Notes: generated by a model not told the origin, from the letters alone. Positions 25,867 to 35,200 are shown, numbered from the stretch's first letter. The stretch is 48,679 bases of DNA from an uncultured Clostridium sp. (GCA_902471875.1 CABRLN010000015.1:1-48679); one strand, 5' to 3'. Program-made: numbers and translations.

Positions 25867-28569
25867 TCACTTTTTTAAGTTAATCTTTTTATTCGTTACA
25901 GCCTTTGTGACAAGCTTTCTTATCATATCTATAGGAATCATTGTTAATGCAAGAAGTACAACTGCAACCCAACCCTGAATTGCAAAAGGTTGACAACTGA
26001 ACATTTCACCAATCCATTGGAACGGTGCCCACGGAATAAGAGCTGCATTTACAATACAGAACTGTACCAAAATGATGATAAAGAACACCTTTAAAAATCC
26101 TTTGTTTTCGTTCAAACCCTTAAAAATACCAAAGCCATCATCTCTAACATTAAAGCCGTTAAACAGTGCACTGACTATAAACAGTACGAAATATCCTGTT
26201 AAATGCTGTGCTGCTAAATATTCACCGGAAGCATTTGTAAACAAGCCTATAAAGAATGGTGATTTTAAGAAAACAAAACTCATAATTGTAAGCCACAAGC
26301 CCATAACCAGAACTTGAATCCCCATACTCTTGCTGATAATGCTTTCATCTCTACGGCGTGGTTTTTCTTTCATATAAATTTTAAGTGCCGGCTCATTACC
26401 AAGCATAATTGCACCTAATCCATCCATTACAAGGTTTACAAACAACAGGTGGGTTACCTTAAGCGGTTCTTCAACACCGAAAAATGGTGCTATAGCACTT
26501 ACAATTACAGCAGCTACATTAATAACTAACTGGAACTTACAGAACTTCAAGATGTTGTGGTAAATGGTTCTACCATACCAAATAGCATCTTTAATTGACT
26601 TAAAGTTGTCATCAAGAATAACAATTTTACCTGCCTCTTTTGCTGCTTCTGTACCACTGCCCATAGCAAAACCAACGTCAGCTCTCTTTAATGCAGGAGA
26701 ATCGTTTACACCGTCACCTGTCATACCAACAACAAGATTCATTTCTTGACATAATCGTACCATTCTTGATTTATCGGTAGGCAATGCTCTTGCTATTACT
26801 CTTATCTGAGGAATAATCTTTTTAACCTCGTCATCAGACATTTGGTTAAGCTCAGCAGACGAAATAGCCTTTTCAGAATTATTAGTTAGCAGCCCGGAAT
26901 CTTTTGCAATAGCAATAGCAGTTTCAAGCCTGTCGCCTGTAATCATTACAACCTGAATACCTGCATTCTTAACCTCTTGAATTGCCTCTTTAGCTTCAGG
27001 GCGAACATCATCTCTTATGCCCACTAAACCTATAATAACAATATCATCATTAACACTATTTTCAACAAGCTCTTTTTCAGAATATCCAAAAGCAAGAACA
27101 CGCATAGCCTTGGCAGCAAGCTCGTCAATCTTTCTGTTTAAAACAGCATTATCAATAGTTTTTAGTTTTCCGTCAGCATCAAGACATTTTACAGCTTTTG
27201 CCAAAAGTTTTTCCGGGGCACCCTTATAAAATGTTTTTCCCATACTGTCAATTCTTGCTTGACTAAACTTATTAGTAGAGTTAAAGCTCTGACTTTCAGT
27301 TACAATACATTCTCTATCAGATTGCAGCATTTGGAATGTGTTTTCGCCAATAAATTTCATCAAAGCCTGGTCAGTTGCGTTACCGCCTATAACATTGTGT
27401 GAAGCGTCAAACATAGACTGAGTGTTTTTACCAATTGCAAGGTCAACAAATCCTTTTACCTTACTATGCTTACTAAGCTCTGCAATATCAATGGAATTTC
27501 CGTCAGCAGTAAAAAAGTCTACAACTTCAAGTCTTCCCTTTGTAATTGTACCTGTTTTATCACTAAACAAAATATTTAGCGAACCAGCTGTTTCTATACC
27601 CTCAGCTTTTCTTACAAGGACATTATGGTCAAGCATTTTACTAGTGTTTTGCATTAGTACAAGCGAAATCATAAGCGGCAAGCCCTCAGGCACAGCACAT
27701 ACAATAATAACAACCGCAAGTGAAACTGCCTCTACAATCTTTGTAATAATATTTTCAACACCTGATGAGAAAAATTCGTTTATTCCACCTGCATTGACAA
27801 TAAAGAAAATACAGTAAAGCACGGCAATAACAATAGCACCAATATAACCAAAGGTCGAAATCTGCTTTGCAAGCTTTCCAAGCTTAACCTTAAGAGGCGA
27901 ATCTGGCTCGTCCTCCTGCATTTCTTCTGCCATCTTGCCCATCATTGTTTTTAGTCCGACTTTTCTAACGTCAAGAACTCCTTCACCATCAAAAACAACT
28001 GCACCTCTAAACAAAGAGTGTTTATCAACAAATGTGTCGCCGGTAATTTCATCATCCAACTGAAACTTTTCGTCTGCAGCTGTTTTCTTACATTCCTCAG
28101 CCTCACCATTAAGTGCTGAATTATCTACACGCAGTGAGCCGGATATGAGTACACCGTCAGCCGGTATTTTATTACCTGACTGTAAAAGCACTTTGTCGCC
28201 AACAACAACATCATCAACATCAATAACGGTAATTACACCGTTTCTGTAAACCTTACATTGGTCCTTTTTTGTGCTGTTTTTCAGTTCACGGTACTTTGTG
28301 TCACTTGCAACTCCTGTTTTTGCTGATACGAAAGCAACAATGAGTACCGCAATGATTGTACCCAATGGTTCATAAATTTCTGCATAACCAAAGAAAAACA
28401 TTATTATCATAAGTGCCGCAATAGCCAGCAAAATCTTAATCATAGGGTCGCCAAAGGTTTCTTTAAACTCCTGCCAAAAAGTCGTAGGTTCAGAATCCGG
28501 TATGGCATTAGGACCATATTTTTTTCTGGAAGCTTCAACTTCCTTATCTGTAAGCCCGTTAAATTTCAT
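25867..28569 (-). CDS. PMCA-type calcium-translocating P-type ATPase
   Basis: A 900-residue P2-type pump. The N-terminal cation-ATPase domain opens FNGLTDKEVEASRKKYGPN. The ion-site helix is CAVPEGLPLMISL, the phosphorylated Asp337 is in FSDKTGTITKG, and the hinge is TGDGVNDSPALKRAD. Ten membrane spans are expected. The actuator loop reads ALNGEAEE (about 152-159) instead of LTGES, a conservative but notable change that keeps the catalytic Glu. Such pumps export Ca2+. The location between TerD and HAD genes fits the calcium binding of TerD domains. GGAGG lies just upstream of the ATG. A hairpin separates it from terD. Confidence 0.88.
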   Translation of the reverse strand: MKFNGLTDKEVEASRKKYGPNAIPDSEPTTFWQEFKETFGDPMIKILLAIAALMIIMFFFGYAEIYEPLGTIIAVLIVAFVSAKTGVASDTKYRELKNSTKKDQCKVYRNGVITVIDVDDVVVGDKVLLQSGNKIPADGVLISGSLRVDNSALNGEAEECKKTAADEKFQLDDEITGDTFVDKHSLFRGAVVFDGEGVLDVRKVGLKTMMGKMAEEMQEDEPDSPLKVKLGKLAKQISTFGYIGAIVIAVLYCIFFIVNAGGINEFFSSGVENIITKIVEAVSLAVVIIVCAVPEGLPLMISLVLMQNTSKMLDHNVLVRKAEGIETAGSLNILFSDKTGTITKGRLEVVDFFTADGNSIDIAELSKHSKVKGFVDLAIGKNTQSMFDASHNVIGGNATDQALMKFIGENTFQMLQSDRECIVTESQSFNSTNKFSQARIDSMGKTFYKGAPEKLLAKAVKCLDADGKLKTIDNAVLNRKIDELAAKAMRVLAFGYSEKELVENSVNDDIVIIGLVGIRDDVRPEAKEAIQEVKNAGIQVVMITGDRLETAIAIAKDSGLLTNNSEKAISSAELNQMSDDEVKKIIPQIRVIARALPTDKSRMVRLCQEMNLVVGMTGDGVNDSPALKRADVGFAMGSGTEAAKEAGKIVILDDNFKSIKDAIWYGRTIYHNILKFCKFQLVINVAAVIVSAIAPFFGVEEPLKVTHLLFVNLVMDGLGAIMLGNEPALKIYMKEKPRRRDESIISKSMGIQVLVMGLWLTIMSFVFLKSPFFIGLFTNASGEYLAAQHLTGYFVLFIVSALFNGFNVRDDGFGIFKGLNENKGFLKVFFIIILVQFCIVNAALIPWAPFQWIGEMFSCQPFAIQGWVAVVLLALTMIPIDMIRKLVTKAVTNKKINLKK

Positions 28570-28594
28570 AAACTTCCTCCTGAATTAATTTTGA

Positions 28595-28635
28595 ACAAAA
28601 GAAGAAGAAACACACTAAGTGCAGTTCCTTCTTCT
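28595..28635 (-). terminator. terminator between terD and the Ca2+-ATPase
   Basis: Minus strand AGAAGAAGGAAC (28635-28624) pairs with GTTTCTTCTTCT (28611-28600), 12 bp with one G-U, followed by TTTTG. Only 85 bases separate the two genes and no promoter is evident between them, so the ATPase may depend on read-through. Confidence 0.7.
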
Positions 28636-28654
28636 ATTAGTCATATTTTTATTT

Positions 28655-29245
28655 TCAAATAAACCTGTTAGCTAACGTACCAAGTCCATCGTCAGTAGTA
28701 CCTTGACCTATAGCGTTAAACTTCCACTCGCCATTATGTCTGTAAACTTCACCAAATATCAAAGCAGTCATATCGGAATAATTATCTGTAAGATTATATC
28801 TGCACATTTCCATATTGTTTCTGCCGTCAACAAGTCTTATAAAAGCATTTTGAATCATACCGAAATGCTGCTTTCTTTGATAAGCTTGATAAATATTTAC
28901 AACAATAACAATCTTATCATACTCCATAGGAACACGAGAAAGGTCAATCAAAATCTGCTCATCGTCACCTGCACCTGCACCTGTAAGGTTATCACCCATA
29001 TGCTGAATTGTTCCTGACTTATGACGAAGATTACCAAAATAAACCAGGTCTGCCTTTTCAGCCAATCTTCCGTTTTTAAGCAGAATAGCTGAAGCGTCAC
29101 AGTCTATTGCCTGCGGTTTTGGCGCAAAAAATCCACCTTTTGCACGAGGCGCTTCGTCCCAGCCAAGTCCTACAACTATATTGGAAAGACCCTCATTGCC
29201 TTTTGTAAGGCTTACTTTTTGTCCTTTTTGTAAACTAATTGCCAT
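28655..29245 (-). CDS. TerD-domain stress protein, first from the left
   Basis: A 196-residue canonical TerD domain: the opening LQKGQKVSLTKGN, then GLGWDEAPR, DCDASAILL, GDNLTGAGAGDDEQ, NAFIRLVDG and a closing HNGEWKFNAIGQG. TerD domains are beta-sandwiches whose paired acidic loops bind Ca2+. They occur in tellurite, phage and chemical stress loci, and act in the cytoplasm, often near the membrane. Here GFFAPKPQ is inserted before the first acidic loop compared with its neighbours. GGAGG precedes the ATG. It is the last of four tandem ter genes before a terminator. Confidence 0.9.
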   Translation of the reverse strand: MAISLQKGQKVSLTKGNEGLSNIVVGLGWDEAPRAKGGFFAPKPQAIDCDASAILLKNGRLAEKADLVYFGNLRHKSGTIQHMGDNLTGAGAGDDEQILIDLSRVPMEYDKIVIVVNIYQAYQRKQHFGMIQNAFIRLVDGRNNMEMCRYNLTDNYSDMTALIFGEVYRHNGEWKFNAIGQGTTDDGLGTLANRFI

Positions 29246-29260
29246 TTTTATTATGCCTCC

Positions 29261-29863
29261 CTATTTACGCCCGGGTGTCCAATTTAATCCCCAGTTAAAT
29301 GCTCTGTCAAGTTCTACATGACCTTGATAGAATTGAACAATCTTTTCAACACTAAATGTTTCATTATTGAAATTTTCAAATAACGCTAACCCGCACATAG
29401 TATTATATGAATTATAGTCATCCATTTTTATAATTAGATCCTCCGCACCCGGATATTTAACGGTTACGGTTGCGTCAGCTTCCTTCCAGTTTGCAACACC
29501 CTCATATATAAATGTATAAACTAAAATTCTTTTAATATTTGCAATTTGATTTCCGTTAATCCTAAGATTCTCACCAGATAATGATGCACCTGTTCTGTCA
29601 TCTCCATCTAAAGAAACATAGGGCGGATAGGCTAACGCTCCAAATGCATTTCCCAATGCCTGCACCGAGCCTTTTCTGCCGTCTTTAAGTTCATACAAAC
29701 AGCCAAGGTCAAGGTCAATGCCTGCACCTCCAAATAAATTAGAAAAAAAACCCTGGTTAATTGGTCTGGCATTCCAATTAAGATTTACAAGAATTTCCCC
29801 TAACCCCGCGTTAGAATTCTTCCGCAAGTTTACTTTTTGTCCCTTTTGCAAATTAATTGCCAT
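29261..29863 (-). CDS. divergent TerD-domain protein, TerA-like
   Basis: A 200-residue member that keeps the opening LQKGQKVNLRKN but departs from TerD elsewhere. It reads IDLDLGCLYELKDGRKG, then VQALGNAFGAL, SLDGDDRTGASLSGENLRI and IKRILVYTFIYEGVANW. These motifs match the C-terminal TerD-like domain of TerA rather than TerD. The protein may thus be the TerA-type partner of the three canonical TerD copies. It ends with GLNWTPGRK and lacks the closing EWKFNAIGxG motif. The start follows GAGGTAAAATGTATA. It lies 15 bases ahead of the next terD. Confidence 0.85.
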   Translation of the reverse strand: MAINLQKGQKVNLRKNSNAGLGEILVNLNWNARPINQGFFSNLFGGAGIDLDLGCLYELKDGRKGSVQALGNAFGALAYPPYVSLDGDDRTGASLSGENLRINGNQIANIKRILVYTFIYEGVANWKEADATVTVKYPGAEDLIIKMDDYNSYNTMCGLALFENFNNETFSVEKIVQFYQGHVELDRAFNWGLNWTPGRK

Positions 29864-29909
29864 TATACATTTTACCTCATTGCACCAGTAATTTATTGCT
29901 GCGTGTTTA

Positions 29910-30491
29910 TTATTCTACGTCAACACCATAGCTTGCGCACAATGCAGCTAAACCACCGCTGTAGCCACTGCCTATTGCATTAAACTTCCATTCGTTACCG
30001 TTTTTATATAATTCGCCAAATACGGCAGCTGTTTCAATAGAGAAATCCTCTCCTAAGTCATATCTTAAAAGTTCTTCTCCGGTTTCTTCATTATAAATTC
30101 TTATGAATGCGTTATTAACCTGACCAAAATTTTGGTGTCTCTGCTCAGCTTCATAAATTGTAACAGTAAATGCTATTTTTGTAATTTCTGACGGAATCAT
30201 CGAGAGATTAATCTTAATCTGCTCATCATCTCCCTCACCCTCACCAGTGAGGTTATCGCCAAGGTGCTGTACGCTGCCCGATGGGTGTAATAAATTTCCG
30301 TAAAAAACGAAATCCTCCGATTTTGAAACTTTTCCGCTGTCAGTCAGCAAAAAAGCTGCTGCATCCAAGTCAAAGCTTCCACCAGTATCAAACTGATTTA
30401 CATCCCAACCAAGTCCAACAACAACCTTTGAAAGACCCGGGTTACCTTTAGTTAAACTTACTTTTTGTCCTTTTGAAAGATTTACCGGCAT
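29910..30491 (-). CDS. TerD-domain stress protein, third copy
   Basis: A 193-residue canonical TerD: LSKGQKVSLTKGNPGLSKV, GLGWDVNQFDTGGSFDLDA with the acidic Ca2+ loop, GDNLTGEGEGDDEQIKI, FGQVNNAFIRIYNEETGEE, and EWKFNAIGSGYSGGLAALC. It is most similar to the fourth copy, with which it shares length and the FDLDAAAF loop, so the pair looks like a recent duplication. AAGGAGG precedes the ATG, 12 bases behind the fourth copy. Confidence 0.93.
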   Translation of the reverse strand: MPVNLSKGQKVSLTKGNPGLSKVVVGLGWDVNQFDTGGSFDLDAAAFLLTDSGKVSKSEDFVFYGNLLHPSGSVQHLGDNLTGEGEGDDEQIKINLSMIPSEITKIAFTVTIYEAEQRHQNFGQVNNAFIRIYNEETGEELLRYDLGEDFSIETAAVFGELYKNGNEWKFNAIGSGYSGGLAALCASYGVDVE

Positions 30492-30503
30492 AATTATCCC
30501 TCC

Positions 30504-31085
30504 TTATGCAACTTCAATTCCATAATGACCGCATAGTGCTGCCAAACCACCTTGGAAACCGCTGCCTATGGCATTAAATTTCCATTCTCCGTTATGTCTG
30601 TAAAGCTCACCTACAACAACAGCTGTTTCAATAGAAAAGTCTTCACTTAAATCATATCTTATTATTTCTTGTCCTGTAGATTCATCTACAATTCTGATAA
30701 ATGCATTTGATACCTGTCCAAAATTCTGTCGTCTTACTTCTGCATCATAAATAGTTACTGTAAACGCAATTTTAGAAACATTTGAAGGGATTGTGGTTAA
30801 GTCAATTAAAATTTGCTCATCATCACCGTCACCCGAACCTGTAAGGTTATCACCCATATGCTTTACAGAACCGCTTGCATGTTCAAGGTTACCATAGAAT
30901 ATAAATTCCTTCTCGGTAGGACATTTGCCGTTGTCGCCTACCATAAAAGCAGCTGCGTCAAGGTCAAAGTCTGCGCCTGAGTCAAATGCATTAACATCCC
31001 AGCCCAAGCCTACCATAATATTTTTTAAGCCAGGGTTACCTTTTGTTAAATCTACTTTTTGTCCTTTGGATAGATTAATCGGCAT
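30504..31085 (-). CDS. TerD-domain stress protein, fourth copy
   Basis: A 193-residue canonical TerD: LSKGQKVDLTKGNPGLKNI, GWDVNAFDSGADFDLDA, GDNLTGSGDGDDEQILI, RRQNFGQVSNAFIRIVD, and the closing EWKFNAIGSGFQGGLAAL. Both acidic loops expected to bind Ca2+ are intact. It is the first ter gene after telA (25-base gap), with GGAGG before the ATG. Expression is expected from the promoter upstream of the rhomboid gene. Confidence 0.93.
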   Translation of the reverse strand: MPINLSKGQKVDLTKGNPGLKNIMVGLGWDVNAFDSGADFDLDAAAFMVGDNGKCPTEKEFIFYGNLEHASGSVKHMGDNLTGSGDGDDEQILIDLTTIPSNVSKIAFTVTIYDAEVRRQNFGQVSNAFIRIVDESTGQEIIRYDLSEDFSIETAVVVGELYRHNGEWKFNAIGSGFQGGLAALCGHYGIEVA

Positions 31086-31110
31086 AATAAATTACCTCCA
31101 CTATAAATTT

Positions 31111-32253
31111 TTAATTGCCCTTTGGCATATTATACATCTTGTTAAACTCTGTTTTGATATTTTGAAGTCTTGCCTGATCCTCAACACGTTGTCTTCTGGC
31201 GTTCTCTTGAATCTGCTTTGTTTCATCAATACCGTTAACAATTGTTCTCCAAGTTGTTTCCAGTGTTTCTATTTTTATTGCACTTCCTGATGCCATTGCA
31301 GCTGTAAGCTTAGACTGTTCAGCTGTATTTCTTGCATTCTTAATAAGCATCTCGTTTGTCTTTTCGTCAAGTGCAGACATAGCTTCAGCCTGTATTTTTT
31401 GTCTTTTAAGCATAATAGCCTGAGCAAGTGCCTGCTTGAAGATTGGCAATGTTATGATGAATGCAGAGTTAATTTTTCTGACAAGATTCATATTGCTGAA
31501 TTCCATTGTTTTTATCATTGGAATAGACTGCATTGCAACATTTTCAGCCATTCTAAGGTCTTGTGTTCTCTGCTCCAGCATTGACAAAGCTTGTTGTAAA
31601 GTTTGAATTTCAAACTGAATTGATCTGTCACCGGTGGTATCCATATCATTTTGTCTTACAGCGATATATTCCTCAATTTCCTTACAGCCTTGCTCACCTG
31701 CTAAAATATACTTTACCAATTCGTGATAATAACCAACATTAGCATCAAACATCTGATTTAGTGTGCGGTTAGCCTGCTTAATTTCAGTTTCGTATTGTCT
31801 TAGCTGAACATAGATTTTATCAACCTCTTCACCCATTGTATGATACTTATTAAGTATCTTCTCCAACTGCTTCTTAAGGTTACCAAACCACTTTTCAAAC
31901 AAACCAGGCTTATCTTTAATTTCTTCAATATCAAACTGGTCCATTATTTTTGCCAAAGTGTTAAGCATTTCGCTTGATTCATCAAGCTGAGATAAATTCA
32001 TACTGTTAAGCACAATATCAGACGCTTTTGAAATTTCATCGGCCGCCTCAGAACCAAAAGAAACTATTGTTTCAAGGTCATTAACAGCAATAGTGCTTAC
32101 CAAAGCGTCAACCTCTTCTGAATTCACAAGTTCAGCATTTAAATGCTCTCTGTCAGCAACAATGTCATACTGCTGAACAACCTCAATGTCAGTACTTACC
32201 TCAGGTTCAGTCGGCTGATTTGTTTTTGCTGTTTTACTAAAATCTAATCCCAT
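31111..32253 (-). CDS. telA: TelA/KlaA-type toxic anion resistance protein
   Basis: A 380-residue, almost wholly helical soluble protein of the TelA family. It has long heptad-like stretches (about 90-330) that predict coiled coils, the conserved GLFEKWFGNLKKQLEK, and the late LETTWRTIVNGIDETKQIQ. TelA proteins accompany TerD and YceG in Bacillus yceC-yceH-type operons and contribute to resistance against toxic anions, cell-wall antibiotics and other stresses. The biochemical role is not established. The start codon follows GGAGAGG. The gene lies three bases from the yceG stop. Confidence 0.92.
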   Translation of the reverse strand: MGLDFSKTAKTNQPTEPEVSTDIEVVQQYDIVADREHLNAELVNSEEVDALVSTIAVNDLETIVSFGSEAADEISKASDIVLNSMNLSQLDESSEMLNTLAKIMDQFDIEEIKDKPGLFEKWFGNLKKQLEKILNKYHTMGEEVDKIYVQLRQYETEIKQANRTLNQMFDANVGYYHELVKYILAGEQGCKEIEEYIAVRQNDMDTTGDRSIQFEIQTLQQALSMLEQRTQDLRMAENVAMQSIPMIKTMEFSNMNLVRKINSAFIITLPIFKQALAQAIMLKRQKIQAEAMSALDEKTNEMLIKNARNTAEQSKLTAAMASGSAIKIETLETTWRTIVNGIDETKQIQENARRQRVEDQARLQNIKTEFNKMYNMPKGN

Positions 32254-32256
32254 TTT

Positions 32257-34527
32257 TTAATTACCTCTCCTAAAAAGTTTTTTATGCCAAGGGCGATTAT
32301 CAGCAGAAAATGTCCTAAAATCAGGCATTCGCAAATCATACATATAATCACCGCACTGGTGTTCTTCTAAAATTTGTTTATTAAAATGTTTTTCTACACA
32401 TTGATAACCTGTAGGTACAAAAAACACAATATCAAATCCAACAAGATTTAAAAAAGCAGTAAGAATAGCATCTTCTATAGTTATAACATTCTCATTTGTA
32501 TAGACATATACCAACTTTGGATTTTTCTTTGTGAAATCAAAATTTTGTATCATTCTTACTATATCTCGCGGCATGTTAAGTATTGTTGCAACAATAGTGT
32601 ACTCCATGCCATTTTCAAATGTACCTCTTATCAGTTTTGAATCAATAAGCATTTGCAGCTTATCCAGTATATAATCCTGTGCTTCTTCACGCAAAAAGCT
32701 GTACTGATAATACTGATGTGATTTTATCCTTGACCGCTGAAGCTTTCCATTTTTAAAAAACTCTGCTGAAACAGCTCTGAGCGGATTGGGACAGTTTGGA
32801 TTTATAAACGGAATATCTCCTACAACAAATGTATTGTTGACAATCAGCGCTTTTATATCTGCCCAATATTGCTGTAATGCACTATTTTTCACACCGGATA
32901 CTTTAGCAAAAATAACAGGCATATTAACAATATCGTTTGATATGCTGAAATTAGGTCTGTATTTAAGTTCTTGGTCCCACAACAATGCTATTTCTTCATA
33001 CATTGTTTGCAATGTTACAGAAACTGCCTTGTTGTACTGCCTGTTTCTGTACATACCTGAATCCTGATACATTATGCTGTCAAGCTCACGTTCTGCATGG
33101 TAGGCAGCTGTTCCCATATGAATTTCACTATTATCTGTGGGAAATTTATCGACTGATAAAGAAGTATTATTATTAATTTCGTAAAGATAGCTGTCTGTAA
33201 GACAACAGCTTGTATTAAGATTAGGATTAAGAATAAGCACATCAACCGGCAACTTAGACAAAAAGCGTAAAAACATTGTTTCATTGTCATTTTTACAACC
33301 GCCATGATATATAAAGCAACTAATGTCCGGCAGCTTCCAATTTGAAAAAAGCTGTGAATAATATCTTTTTATCCAACACAGCAAATATACAGCTTTATTT
33401 GTAAGCTTATTCAGATTCATTCCCTCAGCTTTTGATATTTCAAGAAGAATATCAATAAAGGCCTTAACCACTACTCTTTGTAACTGATTATTTGATATGC
33501 TGTTAAGATTTTTTGATAAATCCATAAGCATAATATCCTGTCTGTTATAATTGCTTCTAGCTATTGAATTAATTTCTTCAGTTGTCGGCTTAGGAATATC
33601 ATTGTTTATAATCAGCAATCTTCTTTTATTATTTTTCAATTCCAGCTGAAACTGATATAAATCATTCAGATAGGTAACCTTATCTTCAACACCGTTAATT
33701 CTTATAAAGCAATTATAAAAAAATCTATTGTCACTGCCACGTGTAGAGGGCGGTTTTAAAATATCAGATAAACCTTTTCCTTCAATCCAAGCATTTGTAC
33801 AATTAATAACATCCGGCTTTTTGCCGTATAGTCTTTCTGTATTGATTTTATTTTCAATCTCTGACCTAACCCATTTAAGATTAAAGGTTGACGGAAACGG
33901 AGTCATACCAGGCATTTGCAGAATATCAGACAATTCAGATTGCGGGTCAACTTTTAAATAGCTGCTGTCACCCTTATACTGCAGTAAAACCACATCGCAG
34001 CCGGCATTTGACAACAACGAAACAAGCATAAGCTCATAGTTGCTTATTTCGCCTTCGTACAGTATTTTGGGAATTTTATTAAGACCCAACTGATTTACTA
34101 TACGTTCACACTTATAATACAATCCACACATTAATTTAATATATGCATTTCGTAACATATTCTCGTTCTTGCCCTTTTTATGCATATTGTCAAGGCAATT
34201 ATACATTGCAGATGCAACATTATTTCTTTGAAAATCGTTCATTCTGGGAAGCCACTTTTTTAAGCTTTCTGAAATAAATCTTGTACTCATTTGAAAATTC
34301 ATACCCATTATTTCACTATAATAAGCCAAACTCTTCTCGTCAGGATTCGGAATTCTTCCCTCAACTACTACCCCCGAACCTCTTGCTGTTTCGTAATATT
34401 TTTGTATAAATGAACTGATTTGCTCATTATAACCATTTATTCTATAAAAATAAACGCCCTTTTCACGCCTATTGTCCAGTTCAATAAAAAAATCATTTAG
34501 TTCTTGAATTTTTTTCCGTTCAAACAT
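32257..34527 (-). CDS. yceG: YceG-family protein of Ter loci
   Basis: A 756-residue cytoplasmic protein without membrane segments, recognised as the YceG family that is almost always found beside TelA and TerD. It starts FERKKIQELNDFFIEL and contains conserved VYFYRINGYNEQI, LMLVSLLSNAGCDVVLLQYKGD and, near the end, ILTAFLNLVGFDIVFFVPTGYQ. The two Rossmann-like segments resemble halves of a duplicated domain, which I infer only by eye. Function is unknown; it is not the MltG-type YceG. I start at the ATG at 34527, nine bases after AAGGTG. A TTG at 34545 overlaps the rhomboid stop. Confidence 0.88.
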   Translation of the reverse strand: MFERKKIQELNDFFIELDNRREKGVYFYRINGYNEQISSFIQKYYETARGSGVVVEGRIPNPDEKSLAYYSEIMGMNFQMSTRFISESLKKWLPRMNDFQRNNVASAMYNCLDNMHKKGKNENMLRNAYIKLMCGLYYKCERIVNQLGLNKIPKILYEGEISNYELMLVSLLSNAGCDVVLLQYKGDSSYLKVDPQSELSDILQMPGMTPFPSTFNLKWVRSEIENKINTERLYGKKPDVINCTNAWIEGKGLSDILKPPSTRGSDNRFFYNCFIRINGVEDKVTYLNDLYQFQLELKNNKRRLLIINNDIPKPTTEEINSIARSNYNRQDIMLMDLSKNLNSISNNQLQRVVVKAFIDILLEISKAEGMNLNKLTNKAVYLLCWIKRYYSQLFSNWKLPDISCFIYHGGCKNDNETMFLRFLSKLPVDVLILNPNLNTSCCLTDSYLYEINNNTSLSVDKFPTDNSEIHMGTAAYHAERELDSIMYQDSGMYRNRQYNKAVSVTLQTMYEEIALLWDQELKYRPNFSISNDIVNMPVIFAKVSGVKNSALQQYWADIKALIVNNTFVVGDIPFINPNCPNPLRAVSAEFFKNGKLQRSRIKSHQYYQYSFLREEAQDYILDKLQMLIDSKLIRGTFENGMEYTIVATILNMPRDIVRMIQNFDFTKKNPKLVYVYTNENVITIEDAILTAFLNLVGFDIVFFVPTGYQCVEKHFNKQILEEHQCGDYMYDLRMPDFRTFSADNRPWHKKLFRRGN

Positions 34528-34541
34528 AGATTTTTTCACCT

Positions 34542-35148
34542 TCAACTTGAATATTTACTAATCTTGTTCTTGTTCATCAAATAACCAAGAGATGAGCCTA
34601 CAATACCTCCCAATATATGGGCAAGATTAGCTACATTATCCTTTACAAAAATCCCCTGATAAACCTGCTGTCCCAAATAAATAACTGCAACAAGTATAAA
34701 TGTAAGCGGTATGCTTCCTTCTTTTATGCTTGTAAATGATGAAAGCAATATTAATGCAAAAACAACACCGCTTGCTCCAAGCAACTGAACATTTGGAAAG
34801 AATATGTAATTTACTAAACCTGTTATTAAAGCTGTAGAAAATACCACCAATGCTATATCCCAAGAACCATATTTTTCTTCTAAATAAAGGACCAACTACA
34901 AGGATTAGCATAATATTCCCAATAAAATGTTCCCAATTTGCATGACCAAAAATATGACCTATAAATCTAACGTATGTCAGGGGATCAAGTAATGATGAAC
35001 GGTAAACACTAAACAGTAAATTGTTAACAGCACCTCCCGTTACCGCACTTAACACAAGTGCAATTAAACATATTATACTAAACCCCAGAATAACAGGAGA
35101 GTTGAATGACACCTGTAGCCTTGGCAATTGCCTTTGTTCTTCTAACAT
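34542..35148 (-). pseudogene. rhomboid-family intramembrane protease, frameshifted
   Basis: Two overlapping frames together encode one rhomboid of about 202 residues. The first (from ATG 35148) gives an N-terminal span and the HIFGHANWEHFIGN motif, then VVGPL. It is thrown out of frame at 34882-34884. The second frame continues LEEKYGSWDIALVVFST, the catalytic serine motif LLGASGVVFALI, and the second catalytic residue in LAHILGG. Removing one T from the TTT there restores LLEEKYGS across the join. As written, the serine and histidine are not translated with the N-terminus. It is the first gene after the promoter at 35173-35200, and its restored stop overlaps an alternative yceG start. Confidence 0.85.
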
Positions 35149-35172
35149 GTAAAAAATTCCACCTTCTATTGC

Positions 35173-35200
35173 ATTATATCATATTTTAAGATTTATGCAA
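35173..35200 (-). promoter_or_regulatory. promoter of the rhomboid-yceG-telA-terD operon
   Basis: Minus strand TTGCAT (35200-35195), a 16-base spacer, then a perfect TATAAT (35178-35173), about 20 bases before the rhomboid start. Gaps downstream are short through four terD genes, so this is the likely main promoter of the structural ter operon. Confidence 0.75.

Noticed and set aside
28655..32253. Dedicated tellurite-resistance operon
   Set aside because: TerD/TelA genes are general stress genes in many Firmicutes. No tellurite-specific gene such as tehB is present, so the phenotype cannot be claimed.
34870..34895. Programmed +1 frameshift in the rhomboid gene
   Set aside because: No slippery site followed by a stop or rare codon is seen, and rhomboids are not known for this. 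A mutation or base-calling error in a T run is simpler.
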